In this document: positions 54,304 through 63,783 of the stretch, in pieces
How positions within the stretch are numbered: position 1 is the first letter of the stretch
Layout of the letters: the number at the start of each line of letters is the position of its first letter
Source: Occallatibacter sp.
GTDB lineage: Bacteria > Acidobacteriota > Terriglobia > Terriglobales > Acidobacteriaceae
Direction of reading: 5' to 3'
Length of the DNA stretch: 64,000 nucleotides
Assembly: GCA_031296305.1 (NCBI GenBank)
Contig: JARLFZ010000002.1
Coordinates: 62,001-126,000, forward strand
Program-made: the position numbers and the translations under genes
The notes under the pieces: generated by a model
What the model was told of the DNA's origin: nothing
Databases searched by the model: none
Seen by the model: only the letters and a program-made list of their open reading frames with translations

Positions 54304-54333
54304 ATTGGCATACTTTGCCAATCGTCCTATACT
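54304..54333 (+). promoter_or_regulatory. parDE promoter with overlapping palindromic operator
   Basis: -35 TTGGCA at 54305-54310, a 17-base spacer, and -10 TATACT at 54328-54333. A perfect 7-bp inverted repeat (54304-54310 with 54316-54322, 5-base centre) covers the -35 box. The antitoxin starts 18 bases after the -10, so the operator is well placed for autorepression. Confidence 0.75.
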
Positions 54334-54351
54334 GCCTTTAAGGAGTCTCTC

Positions 54352-54609
54352 GTGCCGACCAGAAATGTGAATTTGACCAAAGAACTCGATCGCTTTGTCG
54401 CCAGAAGCGTGAAGCGCGGCCGCTACGCCAATGCCAGCGAGGTGATGCGATCCGCGTTGCGGTTGCTGTTGCAAGAAGAGCGTGAAGACGAGGAGAAGCT
54501 GAAGGCGCTGCGCCGGGCGATTGCCGAAGGTGACGCCAGCAGAGATGCCGAGCCGGGCGTTTTCGATCGCATTCGAAGGAAGTATGGGTTGTCTAAGAAA
54601 GTAGCGTAG
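54352..54609 (+). CDS. parD: ParD-like ribbon-helix-helix antitoxin
   Basis: 85 residues. RHH fold: NVNLTKELDRFVARSVKRGRYANASEVMRSALRLLL (beta strand and two helices), then a charged C-terminal helix (EEREDEEKLKALRRAIAEGD) that covers the toxin. GTG start at 54352 with AAGGAG 6 bases upstream. The toxin starts 2 bases after its stop. It should repress its own promoter through the palindrome just upstream. Confidence 0.9.
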   Translation: MPTRNVNLTKELDRFVARSVKRGRYANASEVMRSALRLLLQEEREDEEKLKALRRAIAEGDASRDAEPGVFDRIRRKYGLSKKVA

Positions 54610-54611
54610 GA

Positions 54612-54911
54612 ATGCCGATGGTTCGAATTTCGGCTCGGGCTGATGCCGATATCGATTCAATCGCCAAGTACAGCGCTGAAACCTGGGGACACCTTCAGGC
54701 CGATGTCTATCTGACAGAATTGCAGGCTGGCTTGGATTTCCTGGCGCAAAACCCACTCATGGGCCGCGCTTGCGATTCGATTCAACCAGGATTGCGCCGA
54801 TATGAGGTTGAAAAGCACGTAGTGTTTTATCGGATCGTGGCCGACGGCATTCGCGTCGTCCGGGTTCTCCATCAACGAATGCTACCCTTCAGAGCACGGT
54901 TCGGCCGATAA
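54612..54911 (+). CDS. parE: ParE/RelE-superfamily toxin
   Basis: 99 residues. Typical ParE order: ISARADADIDSIAKYSAETWG at the N-terminus, LDFLAQNPLMGRACD, LRRYEVEKHVVFYRI and VVRVLHQRMLP near the C-terminus. ParE toxins inhibit DNA gyrase; other members of the fold cut mRNA. Two bases separate it from the antitoxin gene. The sequence looks intact. Confidence 0.9.
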   Translation: MPMVRISARADADIDSIAKYSAETWGHLQADVYLTELQAGLDFLAQNPLMGRACDSIQPGLRRYEVEKHVVFYRIVADGIRVVRVLHQRMLPFRARFGR

Positions 54912-54963
54912 GGCGCGGCGCCGTTACCATCTCCAATCCCGAGTTCGTATGGTGAAGGTTAAC

Positions 54964-55694
54964 TCAGGGCCGGTCTGGGTGGTCGGCCTGCCACCGTTTC
55001 ACGCGGGTATCGATATCCGCGCACTTGTCAGGGCCTAGAATGCCCGCGGCTACGTGTCGAATCTGGATCAGTTTGGCGAGAGGATCGCCCTTCAAATGAG
55101 GGGCAGCTAGGCCCAACCAAAAATAAAGTTCCTCGGGCGGTCGGCTGCCTTGGCGTACCAAGTTGCAGCCTGTTTCTTATCCTCCGCGAGGCCATGCCCC
55201 GCGTAATAATCGTCCGCCAACTGCAACTCGGCCCCCAGCGACCCCAGTTGGGCGGCGCGGTTCATCAGAGCCAAAGCTTGCCTCGGGTCATTGGGAACGC
55301 CGCGGCCCGTATCAAAGATCTTCGCAAGCGCCCATAGTGCGTCAACTTGGTCCTGCTCCGCGGCCTTCTCATACCATTGCAGGGATTGCCTATCATCCCG
55401 CGGCACCCCCTGGCCCAATTCGTAGCAAAGCCCAAGATCATACTGAGCAACGGGAAGGCCCTGTTAGGCTGCCTTCCGAGCCCATGAAGCGGAAAGCGCC
55501 GGATTTTTTGGGACGCCCAGGCCTTCTCTGTAGGCGACGGACACAAGGAATTCGGCGGCAGGATCTCCCAACTTCGCCTTCTCCATTAGTGCAGGATCGA
55601 TTCCTCCGTCCGTCACGGGTGTCTGCGCGTGAGAAAGGGCTGCCGCGAAAACCAGGGCGATTCCAAGGCAGAGCAAATTCCACCGGGTGCTCAT
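54964..55694 (-). pseudogene. SEL1-repeat protein gene broken by a stop codon and a frameshift
   Basis: Read on the minus strand: ATG 55694 (AAGGA upstream), a signal peptide (LLCLGIALVFAAALSHA), then a SEL1 unit ending RKAA followed by TAA at 55466-55464. Reading on in the same frame gives QGLPVAQYDLGLCYELGQGV and further SEL1 units (LQWYEKAAEQDQVDALWALAKI) to about 55140. There the sense continues in another frame (EELYFWLGLAAPHLKGD) to a stop at 54964. A single base change (GAA to TAA) and one small indel explain both breaks. Sequencing error is possible, but two lesions favour true decay. Confidence 0.75.
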
Positions 55695-55718
55695 GCGATC
55701 CTTCCAAATCACCAGCAA

Positions 55719-56242
55719 GATAGCAGATATCGCCTCCTTAGCTCTGTGATGTCCCGGATGTCCACAATTCGCACAGGAGATGCGCGATTCTGCACCACTC
55801 CTGCGCCTTGTGAGAGCGCTCGTGAAGGGCTAACCTTAGATAGTGGTACGGAGGTCGGACAAGGACCCGTCCTTTGCCCCGATTTGAGTGCAAAACAAAC
55901 CGCGCGACACCGCGTCAGACAAGGCCGTTTGCAACTTTCCACAGGCAAATGCCGGTGTTTAGAGAGCAGGTGCGCGAAATGCCAACAAAATACAAGATGT
56001 TGTGGTTTGTTGTTGACACGTACCACGGACAGCGGTATTTTTTCATCTGCGGCTGTTAACGGACTGTAAAGAAAAACTGGCGCTCTGGAACGCCGGGGAG
56101 CCGCAATGATCCTGAAGCTCGCGGCCTTACTCATTCCCGTTTTCTCCGTTTGTTTTCAAGGTCTTGTAAGATGTTGCATGCTCTGGCGTCCGCGCCGGAC
56201 CGAGGGTTTTTTCACCGATTTTGCCCCATGGAAAGGATCAAG
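55719..56242. other. Leader region of nrdJ, no gene
   Basis: No convincing gene. I looked for a cobalamin riboswitch B12 box and for NrdR boxes. Only a weak NrdR-like ACAAAATACAAGATGTTGT stands at about 55985-56003. An AT-rich stretch at 56005-56075 is a plausible promoter. Confidence 0.4.
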
Positions 56243-59200
56243 ATGAACGAGGCTCAACTACAGACTTCGACGGCTGCCTTCCTATCCACCGCCCGCACCC
56301 AGCAGGGACTGACCTTTACGCGCCGTTTTTCGACCGAAGGCGTCTCCCCGTATGACGAGCTCCAGTGGGAGCGCCGCACCGCGGCCATTACCGATACCAA
56401 GGGCAACACCATCTTCGAGCAGAAGGACGTGGAGGTGCCGGCGGACTGGTCGATGACGGCCACCAATATTGTGGCTTCGAAGTACCTGCACGGGCAGATG
56501 AACACGCCGGAGCGCGAGACGGGCGTCCGCCAGCTGGTGGGGCGCGTGGCGGAGACGGTTCGTGACTGGGGCATTGCCGGCGGCTACTTTGCCACGCCCG
56601 CGGATGCAGCCATCTTTCATGACGAATTGGCGCATCTGTTGCTGACGCAGAAGGCGGCGTTCAACTCACCGGTATGGTTCAACGTGGGTTGCGACCGGCT
56701 GGAGCCGGAGGCGGACGGACAGAACTGGCACTGGGACCCGGTGACAGGCGGCGTGCAGTATTCGGCCACGGGCTACAAGAACCCGCAGTGCTCGGCCTGC
56801 TTCATCAACGCGGTTGAAGACTCGCTGGACTCGATTCTGACGCTGGCCAAGACCGAAGGCATGCTCTTCAAATGGGGTTCAGGAACGGGAACGAATCTGT
56901 CGTCGCTGCGCGGCTCTAGCGAGCTGCTGTCGGGCGGTGGACAGGCCAGCGGCCCCTTGAGCTTCATGCGCGGCTTCGACGCCTTTGCCGGCGTCATCAA
57001 GAGTGGCGGCAAGACCCGCCGCGCTGCAAAAATGGTGATCCTGAATGTGGACCACCCCGACATCGTGGAGTTTATCGAGTGCAAGGCCAAAGAAGAAGCC
57101 AAGGCCCACTCGCTGATCAAGGCAGGCTACGACGGATCGGGGCCGGACTCCGAAGCGTTTTCATCGATATTTTTTCAAAACGCCAACAACTCAGTTCGGG
57201 TCAGTGACGAATTTATGCGCGCCTACGAGGCCGATGGGGACTTCACCACCTATACGGTGAAGGGCCACCAGCCGGTCGAGACCCGCAAGGCGCGCGAAAT
57301 CATGCAAAAGATCGCCGAGTCCACGTGGCTCTGCGGCGATCCGGGCATGCAGTTCGACGACACTATCAACAAGTGGCACACCAGCAAAAACACGGCGCGC
57401 ATCAATGCGTCCAATCCATGCAGCGAGTACATGTTCCTTGACAACTCAGCCTGCAACCTGGCGAGCCTGAACCTGATGCGCTTCGTATCGCCGGCAGGAA
57501 CGTTCGACATCGCAGCCTACCGGCACGCGATTTCGGTGATGACCACGGCCATGGAGATCCTGGTAGACAACTCGGGATATCCGACCGAGGCCATCTCGCG
57601 CAACTCGCACGACTACCGGCCGCTGGGCCTGGGCTACGCCAACCTGGGCGCATTGCTCATGTCGTTCGGCCTGCCCTACGATTCCGAAGCCGGACGCGAC
57701 TTGGCAGCGGCCATGACGGCGATCATGTGCGGGCAGTCGTACCTGCAGTCGGCAATCATCGCCTCGCAGTGCCCGCCGGTGGCCTCGGCCACGCCGCTCA
57801 CCGCCTCAGTGGAACACCAGGGCGGAGCCTGCCCGGGCTTCTACGTCAACCGCGAGCCATTCCTCGACGTGATCCGCATGCACCGCGCCGAGGTCAACAA
57901 CATCGGCAAGTCGGGCGGCTCGGGCGAGCCCTTCATGGTGCCGCAACTCGAGGCACTGCTCGACAGCAGCCGTGAGTGCTGGGATATGGCTTTGCTCTAT
58001 GGCGAGCGCTACGGCTACCGCAACTCGCAGGTCACGGTGCTGGCGCCCACGGGCACCATCGGCTTCATGATGGATTGCGATACCACGGGCATCGAGCCGG
58101 ACCTGGCGCTGGTGAAGTACAAGAAGCTGGTGGGCGGAGGCATGATCAAGATCGTCAACAACACTGTGCCGGCCGCATTGTTCAAGCTCGGATATTCAAA
58201 CGACGATGTGAACGCAATTGTCAGCTACATCGACGCCACGGGCACCATCGAGGGCGCGCCGGGCATCAAGCCGGAGCACTTGTCGGTATTCGATTGCAGC
58301 TTCAAGCCGTCCAAGGGCACGCGTTCCATTCATTACATGGGGCACATCAAAATGATGGCTGCGGCGCAGCCGTTCCTTTCGGGCGCGATCTCGAAGACCG
58401 TGAACCTGCCGCATGAAGCCACCGTTGAAGAAGTTGCGGAGGCCTATGCCGAGAGCTGGCGGCAGGGCATCAAGGCAGTGGCCATCTACCGCGACGGGTC
58501 AAAGGGAACGCAGCCGCTGAACACCAGCATGGACGCGAAGAAGGAACCCTCCGCACTCGACGCCGTGGGCAGCCGCGTGCTCAGCCACTTGTCGGCGTCG
58601 CAACCGGTCGCCGAAGCCGATCTGAAAACGCTCGAAGCACACGGAACAGAAAAGCTGGAAGTAAACGCGAAGCAGTTGCTCGCCGTTTCGCAGGCCTTCC
58701 AGAAAGCGATTGAAGAAATCGCGACGGCCGCCGCAGTTCCGGTATTGACAGCGACGCCTTCGGTCGATACGGAGTTGGGAGCCGAGGAAACAAGCAAGAA
58801 CGAGCAGGACCTCAAGGCTCCGCCACGCGCCGTGCGCCACCGTCTGCAAGCGGAGCGCGCGTCCATCACCCACAAGTTCTCCATTGCCGGGCACGAGGGC
58901 TACATCACGGTCGGGCTTTATCCCAACGGCCAACCGGGCGAGATTTTCATCCGCATGGCCAAAGAAGGATCGACGGTCAGCGGCCTGATGGATGTTTTTG
59001 CCACCTCGGTTTCGCTCGCTCTTCAGCATGGCGTGCCGCTCAAGGTGCTCTGCGAGAAGTTCGCACACACGCGCTTCGAGCCTTCGGGCTGGACGGGCAA
59101 CGAGCAGATTGGCTATGCCAAGAGCTTGATGGATTACATCTTCCGCTGGCTCAACCTGCGCTTCCTCTCGGGCGAGCAGTTAACGCTGTTCGCGGGCCTG

Positions 59201-59590
59201 GCACCCAAGGCGCCGGCACTGCCCGCATCGCCCAGCCTGCTCGAGGAGAGCGATGTCGAAGAAGAGCTGGCTGCCTCGTCGAATGATCACTTGGCGCACC
59301 TCGCTGAGGAAGTAGCCAAGCGGTTGAATCAGATGAGCGGGCATGGCGGCGTGGCTGGAGGTGGAGGCGGAGGCATTGCCCCCGAGGTGCAACCGCGCCA
59401 GACGGCTGCGGCCTCACCCACACACGTGCCCAGCCTTCAGGACCGCGGTTTGTATCACGCAGCCGACGCTATGCGCGACATGTACGACATGGGCGACGCG
59501 CCGAGCTGCAACGTCTGCGGCGCGATCATGGTGCGCAACGGCAGTTGCTACCGCTGCATGAGCTGCGGCTCGACTTCCGGTTGTTCTTAG
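56243..59590 (+). CDS. nrdJ: Adenosylcobalamin-dependent (class II) ribonucleoside-diphosphate reductase
   Basis: Reduces ribonucleotides to deoxyribonucleotides using a B12 radical, with or without oxygen. 1115 residues. Motifs: FNSPVWFNVGC near residue 145, NPCSEYMFLDNSACNLASLN near 390 (N, Cys and Glu of the active site), GTIGFMMDCDTTG, then the C-terminal accessory domain and a cysteine cluster (SCNVCGAIMV and CYRCMSCGSTSGCS) that passes electrons from thioredoxin. ATG 56243 is preceded by AAAGGAT at 6 bases; the frame extends to 56150. It depends on cobalamin supply and probably on trxB at 17 kb. Confidence 0.96.
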   Translation: MNEAQLQTSTAAFLSTARTQQGLTFTRRFSTEGVSPYDELQWERRTAAITDTKGNTIFEQKDVEVPADWSMTATNIVASKYLHGQMNTPERETGVRQLVGRVAETVRDWGIAGGYFATPADAAIFHDELAHLLLTQKAAFNSPVWFNVGCDRLEPEADGQNWHWDPVTGGVQYSATGYKNPQCSACFINAVEDSLDSILTLAKTEGMLFKWGSGTGTNLSSLRGSSELLSGGGQASGPLSFMRGFDAFAGVIKSGGKTRRAAKMVILNVDHPDIVEFIECKAKEEAKAHSLIKAGYDGSGPDSEAFSSIFFQNANNSVRVSDEFMRAYEADGDFTTYTVKGHQPVETRKAREIMQKIAESTWLCGDPGMQFDDTINKWHTSKNTARINASNPCSEYMFLDNSACNLASLNLMRFVSPAGTFDIAAYRHAISVMTTAMEILVDNSGYPTEAISRNSHDYRPLGLGYANLGALLMSFGLPYDSEAGRDLAAAMTAIMCGQSYLQSAIIASQCPPVASATPLTASVEHQGGACPGFYVNREPFLDVIRMHRAEVNNIGKSGGSGEPFMVPQLEALLDSSRECWDMALLYGERYGYRNSQVTVLAPTGTIGFMMDCDTTGIEPDLALVKYKKLVGGGMIKIVNNTVPAALFKLGYSNDDVNAIVSYIDATGTIEGAPGIKPEHLSVFDCSFKPSKGTRSIHYMGHIKMMAAAQPFLSGAISKTVNLPHEATVEEVAEAYAESWRQGIKAVAIYRDGSKGTQPLNTSMDAKKEPSALDAVGSRVLSHLSASQPVAEADLKTLEAHGTEKLEVNAKQLLAVSQAFQKAIEEIATAAAVPVLTATPSVDTELGAEETSKNEQDLKAPPRAVRHRLQAERASITHKFSIAGHEGYITVGLYPNGQPGEIFIRMAKEGSTVSGLMDVFATSVSLALQHGVPLKVLCEKFAHTRFEPSGWTGNEQIGYAKSLMDYIFRWLNLRFLSGEQLTLFAGLAPKAPALPASPSLLEESDVEEELAASSNDHLAHLAEEVAKRLNQMSGHGGVAGGGGGGIAPEVQPRQTAAASPTHVPSLQDRGLYHAADAMRDMYDMGDAPSCNVCGAIMVRNGSCYRCMSCGSTSGCS

Positions 59591-60005
59591 GAGTCGAAGC
59601 ATTCATGCAACGGAGAGATGAAGCCGACCTCATATATCTGATTGAGGATCGTCACGCGGCTTGTTGACCGATTTTGTCAGGTCTGGATCAATCTCCCCAG
59701 TTGGAGCGTGCTCATCTTTGCCCGCCAGTAGCGAAGCGTCGCGGAACCTGGATTCATCTCAGGCGTCAGTGTCGTTAAAAGACGACATGGAGTCCACAGC
59801 CGCCCGGTACAGAATCGAAATTGAAAACGGCCCCTGGTAGGGGTACACTTATCCGACTGGGCGCATTCCCCGGAAGTTCCCCCCCAGTTCCCGCGCACTA
59901 CACGTTCCAATTGATTGACGAGTCCGAAATCGACGCGGAGTTCCAGTCGAATGAGGATGCCTCCACCGCGGATCCCCGGCTGGCGCAGACGAAAGGTGTA
60001 GCTCT
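59591..60005. other. Intergenic region upstream of the phosphoesterase gene
   Basis: No convincing gene. An open frame from TTG 59821 to 60021 overlaps the next start; it encodes a weakly protein-like sequence (FQLIDESEIDAEFQSNEDAST) without a binding site. I leave it as a possible small leader peptide. Confidence 0.35.
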
Positions 60006-61226
60006 ATGCCTCCAGGTCTAGATGCCCTGAAACACATTGTCGTGCTCATGATGGAAAACCGATCCTTCGACCACATGCTGGGCTGCCTTGATGCGAAGCA
60101 TCCCCAGGTCGATGGCCTCAAGGGAGCCAAACCCATTCCCGATTCAACCGGCGCGATGGTTCCCATTCAGCAGTTGGCTGAGTTCCGCGGGCAGTTGCTG
60201 CCCGACCCTCACCACGACTTTGCCTCGGTCGATAACCAGATTTTCAATGGCGACATGAGTCCCACGCGCACGCCGACCATGGATGGATTCATTCGTATCT
60301 ACCAGAAGCAACAACAGCCGGACGTGCCATCTTCGCATCATGTGGCCTTCGCATTTAGTGAGGATGGCGCCAACAACCTGCCCGTGCTGCATACTTTGGC
60401 AACGGAGTTCGCCGTATTCAATCGCTGGTTTGCCTCCATTCCCGGGCCCACGCTCTGCAACCGGGCATTTGCCCACTACGGCTCTTCGTTCAACAACGTG
60501 GGAATGAACGTTTTCTATATTCCCCCCAAATTCAAGAGCATTTACGAGCGGCTCACCGCCGCGGGGCGCACATCCAAGCTCTTCTACTACGACGCCACCA
60601 GCTCCTCGCTGGAGGTAGTGAACCTGCTGCAGAACGAACAGGTGATGTTCGGTACCTTCCAGGATTTTCTCAACGCATGCGATGCCAACCAACTCCCCGA
60701 CTACAGCTTCATCGAGCCGAATTACAAGGATCACGCCGATGCGAACGGCGCCATGCTGCTGGCCACTGACCAGCATCCTGATAACGATGTGCGCGCCGGA
60801 GAAGATTTCATTGCTACCATCTACAACCGGATTCGCAACAACCCGAAACTATGGCCCAACACCCTGCTGCTCGTCGTCTATGACGAGCACGGAGGACTTT
60901 ATGACCACGTGCCGACGCCGACGCTCGATAAGTCTCGCGTGGACCCTCAGTTTGTAGCACAGCCGGATGCAACGCAAACGGGACAGCCCTTCCATTTCGA
61001 CCGCCTCGGCGTCCGGGTTCCGGCCATACTTATTTCACCGTGGGTGCAAGGCGCTTCGGCTATCCCCGATGAATTCGAGCACGCATCGATTCCAGCCACG
61101 ATTACGGAGCTCTTTATGCCGAACTTTGACAACAGCCAGCGTTCGATTCGCGAAGCAACGGCCAATACCTTTCTGAAGTATTTGACGCTGGGCGCAATGC
61201 GCACCGACTGCCCTGACTTTAACTGA
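60006..61226 (+). CDS. Phospholipase C / acid phosphatase-type phosphoesterase, no signal peptide
   Basis: 406 residues of the bacterial PLC-like phosphoesterase family. Metal-binding motifs: IVVLMMENRSFDHMLG at the N-terminus, LATEFAVFNRWFAS, FIEPNYKDHAD, and VVYDEHGGLYDHVP near residue 300, followed by RVPAILISPWV. The family hydrolyses phosphodiester or phosphomonoester bonds and is normally exported by Tat. Here no signal peptide is present, so it is cytoplasmic or leaves by another route. AAAGG lies 9 bases before ATG 60006. It heads a run of co-directional genes. Confidence 0.88.
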   Translation: MPPGLDALKHIVVLMMENRSFDHMLGCLDAKHPQVDGLKGAKPIPDSTGAMVPIQQLAEFRGQLLPDPHHDFASVDNQIFNGDMSPTRTPTMDGFIRIYQKQQQPDVPSSHHVAFAFSEDGANNLPVLHTLATEFAVFNRWFASIPGPTLCNRAFAHYGSSFNNVGMNVFYIPPKFKSIYERLTAAGRTSKLFYYDATSSSLEVVNLLQNEQVMFGTFQDFLNACDANQLPDYSFIEPNYKDHADANGAMLLATDQHPDNDVRAGEDFIATIYNRIRNNPKLWPNTLLLVVYDEHGGLYDHVPTPTLDKSRVDPQFVAQPDATQTGQPFHFDRLGVRVPAILISPWVQGASAIPDEFEHASIPATITELFMPNFDNSQRSIREATANTFLKYLTLGAMRTDCPDFN

Positions 61227-61251
61227 CTTAAGTCTTTCACTAGGAGGCGCC

Positions 61252-61644
61252 ATGGTGACAATTCGCCGGCATCCCGTGCCCACCGATTCTTACGACCCCA
61301 AGCGGCCTTTGAACGATCTGCTCGTGGCCCAACTCGACCACTTCAAGCACATCGCCAAAAACCTTCCTTCCGAGGTTCGCAGCACGGTCCCCGCGGAGCC
61401 GTCGCACGAGGACCGCGAAGGTGTTGACCGATTTATCGCGGCAGTTACTGGGGTTCATGTGAGCCGTAAGAAGGCGACACCGCGGCTCGTGGCCAAGCCC
61501 CCTCGCCGCAAGCAGTCCATGACACTGGACATTGCCGCAGCGGCCGAGGAGACAGGGACGAAAGACAAGCCAGCCCAATCAAACTCTCAGGGCAAACCTA
61601 AATCCAAAGCGACACGCGGTGACGCCGGGAGTTCAAAGCAATGA
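61252..61644 (+). CDS. Small basic protein of unknown function
   Basis: 130 residues. A conserved-looking N-terminal part (RPLNDLLVAQLDHFKHIAKNLPSE) is followed by a disordered, Lys/Ala/Ser-rich tail (VAKPPRRKQSM, GKPKSKATRGD). AGGAGG lies 5 bases before ATG 61252, a very strong site. Its stop overlaps the barrel protein start (ATGA). 25 bases after the phosphoesterase gene. Function unknown; it may be a partner or substrate of the phosphoesterase. Confidence 0.72.
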   Translation: MVTIRRHPVPTDSYDPKRPLNDLLVAQLDHFKHIAKNLPSEVRSTVPAEPSHEDREGVDRFIAAVTGVHVSRKKATPRLVAKPPRRKQSMTLDIAAAAEETGTKDKPAQSNSQGKPKSKATRGDAGSSKQ

Positions 61645-63149
61645 CAGCTCGAAGGATCCGCACCTGGCTTTTCGTTCTAGCCGCGTTCAGCATCGCGCCT
61701 GCCCTGATCTCGGCACAGGCCAGCGATCAGAATGAAAGTTTCGCCGCCAACTTTCATGACGATCTGGTGCAGGAAAGCGTGAATCTCGGCAACTGCAAAC
61801 ATGGCAACATGGCCGGTATTAGCGGTTGCGCTGAAACTTTGTTCACCGGCACGCCTTTCCACATTGCTGTGGGCAGCCTTGCTCCGCAGAATGGCGTAGG
61901 CTTCGGACTCGCGGGAGCCGACGTCTATCACCCAACCTACTGCGCATCGTGGATCGACTTTACCAAGCCTGCCGCGGCTGGAACGCGCAATGCCTGCCAC
62001 TGGTCATTGAACTTCAACGCGGAAGGCCTGGCTACTTCGAATCAATCCTGGCGCGCCGGATTCTACATGAGCGCCGTTCACCTTTCCGCGCGACGGCCCG
62101 AGGTTCACCACCCTGGAGAACCCGAGCCCAAACACCCTGTGCGTAACTTTACCGGTCCATCCACGACCGTCAATTTCTACTCCGAAAGCAACTCTCTCAA
62201 TCGCATTCTTTTTTACGGCCTCGGACCTAATACCAAGCCAGCGGGTCGCGCTGACTTCGGGCTCACGGAAAATGTCACCGGGGCAAGTCTGATCCTGCCG
62301 CTTCGCGCCTGGTGGATTGATCCCGCGAGTGTCTCGCTGCTTGGCGAAGTCAACGGGCGCTTCCCCTCGCAGCGAGGCAGCTATGGAGACACCAGTCCTT
62401 CGGTTGAGCAGATTTACAACGACACTACTGCTCCCGGCCTGAGCGCGAAGTCCAATTACTTCCAGGTGGGCGAGGGCATCCGTCTCAATCCAGTTCTTCC
62501 CCTCAACAACCTTCATCTTGAGCAGCTTCAGCTCAACTACCTGGCGCAGTTTCAACAGTTCGTCGCTGCTGGCGCATCCTACGAGTCTTTCCGCCGCTTC
62601 AATGCGGATCTGAATCACACGCTGGTGCTCTATACCAGGAACGTCGGCAAGCCTGAAACTTCGCGGCCGCCAGTCCCGGGAGCCCCGATTGTGCCGCCCA
62701 TCTCGCCCACGCGCGATGTAACCGGTTCCCTTACGGCGCGGCTTTTTATCCAGGAATCCATTGCAAATCGGGGGCACATTGTTCCGTTCTTTCTTCAGCC
62801 CACTATCGGCGGCTCCGATCTGAACGGACAAGCAATACTCTCCAGTTATCCCGATTACCGCTTCCGCGGGCCAGACTTGCTGTTGATACATGGTGCTTAT
62901 GAGCAGAGCCTGGGCAAGGTTCCTGTCGGCCTGTTCCTTGGCGTAGACGAAGCCAAGGTGGGTCTACATCGCGACGATATTTCCTTCAATCACCTGCGCC
63001 ACAGCTACAGCGCAGGTCTGACGCTCCATGCCGGCGGGCTTCCTCTTGTTTACATACTTTTCTGCTGGGGCGGGCCCGAAGGCAGACACACGATTGCCAA
63101 TGTGAACACATCGCTGCTTGGAGGATCGACACGTCCCTCGCTGTTTTGA
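61641..63149 (+). CDS. Outer-membrane beta-barrel protein (Omp85-like C-terminus)
   Basis: 502 residues. Signal peptide (WLFVLAAFSIAPALISAQ). Residues 25-200 are extracytoplasmic (GNCKHGNMAGISGCAETLFTG has two Cys). The rest alternates in strand pattern, and the end resembles the barrel of surface-antigen/Omp85 proteins: SYPDYRFRGPDLLLIHGAYEQSL, VGLFLGVDEAKVG and SYSAGLTLHAGGLPLVYILF in three blocks. It is likely an outer-membrane channel or insertase for its neighbours. It starts in the stop of the small basic gene (ATGA). Confidence 0.72.
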   Translation: MTARRIRTWLFVLAAFSIAPALISAQASDQNESFAANFHDDLVQESVNLGNCKHGNMAGISGCAETLFTGTPFHIAVGSLAPQNGVGFGLAGADVYHPTYCASWIDFTKPAAAGTRNACHWSLNFNAEGLATSNQSWRAGFYMSAVHLSARRPEVHHPGEPEPKHPVRNFTGPSTTVNFYSESNSLNRILFYGLGPNTKPAGRADFGLTENVTGASLILPLRAWWIDPASVSLLGEVNGRFPSQRGSYGDTSPSVEQIYNDTTAPGLSAKSNYFQVGEGIRLNPVLPLNNLHLEQLQLNYLAQFQQFVAAGASYESFRRFNADLNHTLVLYTRNVGKPETSRPPVPGAPIVPPISPTRDVTGSLTARLFIQESIANRGHIVPFFLQPTIGGSDLNGQAILSSYPDYRFRGPDLLLIHGAYEQSLGKVPVGLFLGVDEAKVGLHRDDISFNHLRHSYSAGLTLHAGGLPLVYILFCWGGPEGRHTIANVNTSLLGGSTRPSLF

Positions 63150-63336
63150 TTTCCAGTGACCCTCCGCATGCGCGCCGCAACAGACCCGGTGGTAGTGCGG
63201 GCTTTGTCTGCGATAGGCCAATGTTTTTGTGCTTGCATCGGGGAGCAGGAGTAGGGTATCTTTCAACAACCAAGTAAGTTGGCTAACCCGCACAGTTGCA
63301 GTTGCACGAATCCGAACAGGATCAAGGAGGCACACT

Positions 63337-63783
63337 GTGGGCGGCATCCCCTCCAACTACACGGTCGACATGTCTCTGGATCTGGTCAGTCCCGTCGAGC
63401 TTGCCGGGATTCCCAGCTCCTACCAACTGGATATTACGAACCTGCCGAAAATCCAGATTGGACTCGACCCCATCACCATCAATCCGCTGACTATCAATCC
63501 GCTGACTCTGTCTCTTAAGATCACTGAGATTCCGTCGGTTCGTGCTCACGTTCCCGCGAACTTTGTCGCGGGATTCTCCCTTTTCGGATTCCAGTTGGCG
63601 GCAATTCAGCTCTGCGGTGAAGCGCAGGTAATTACGGAACCCTACGTTCCTAATCTCTGCGAGCCGTGTGGGGCCGCGGTGTTTATTGCACCGCCCACTC
63701 CTCCGCCCAATAGTCCCGTAGTCGGAGGCACGGGGGCTGAACCCAAGGTTCAGGCCAAGTCGCGGAAGAAGGCTACGCCATGA
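63337..63783 (+). CDS. Repeat-containing protein of unknown function
   Basis: 148 residues starting at GTG 63337, with AAGGAGG 6 bases upstream. No signal peptide. Two related units start with GIPSNYTVDMSLDL and GIPSSYQLDITNL, followed by ITINPLTINPLTLSLKI, in which a 15-base DNA unit is repeated in tandem (63478-63492 and 63493-63507). Four Cys lie near the end (LCGEAQ, NLCEPCG). The regular strand pattern suggests a beta-solenoid or tube-like protein. The stop overlaps the next start (ATGA). Family unknown. Confidence 0.65.
   Translation: MGGIPSNYTVDMSLDLVSPVELAGIPSSYQLDITNLPKIQIGLDPITINPLTINPLTLSLKITEIPSVRAHVPANFVAGFSLFGFQLAAIQLCGEAQVITEPYVPNLCEPCGAAVFIAPPTPPPNSPVVGGTGAEPKVQAKSRKKATP
63478..63507 (+). 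repeat. 15-bp tandem repeat inside the unknown gene
   Basis: Two identical copies of ATCAATCCGCTGACT, encoding INPLT twice. A unit of 5 codons suggests recent expansion of a strand repeat. Confidence 0.8.

Noticed and set aside
55980..56010. NrdR-box-like sequence before nrdJ
   Set aside because: Only one weak copy. Real NrdR sites come as two boxes at defined spacing. No B12 box either.
59821..60021. 66-codon frame overlapping the phosphoesterase start
   Set aside because: TTG start, no ribosome site, weak protein character; kept only as a note.
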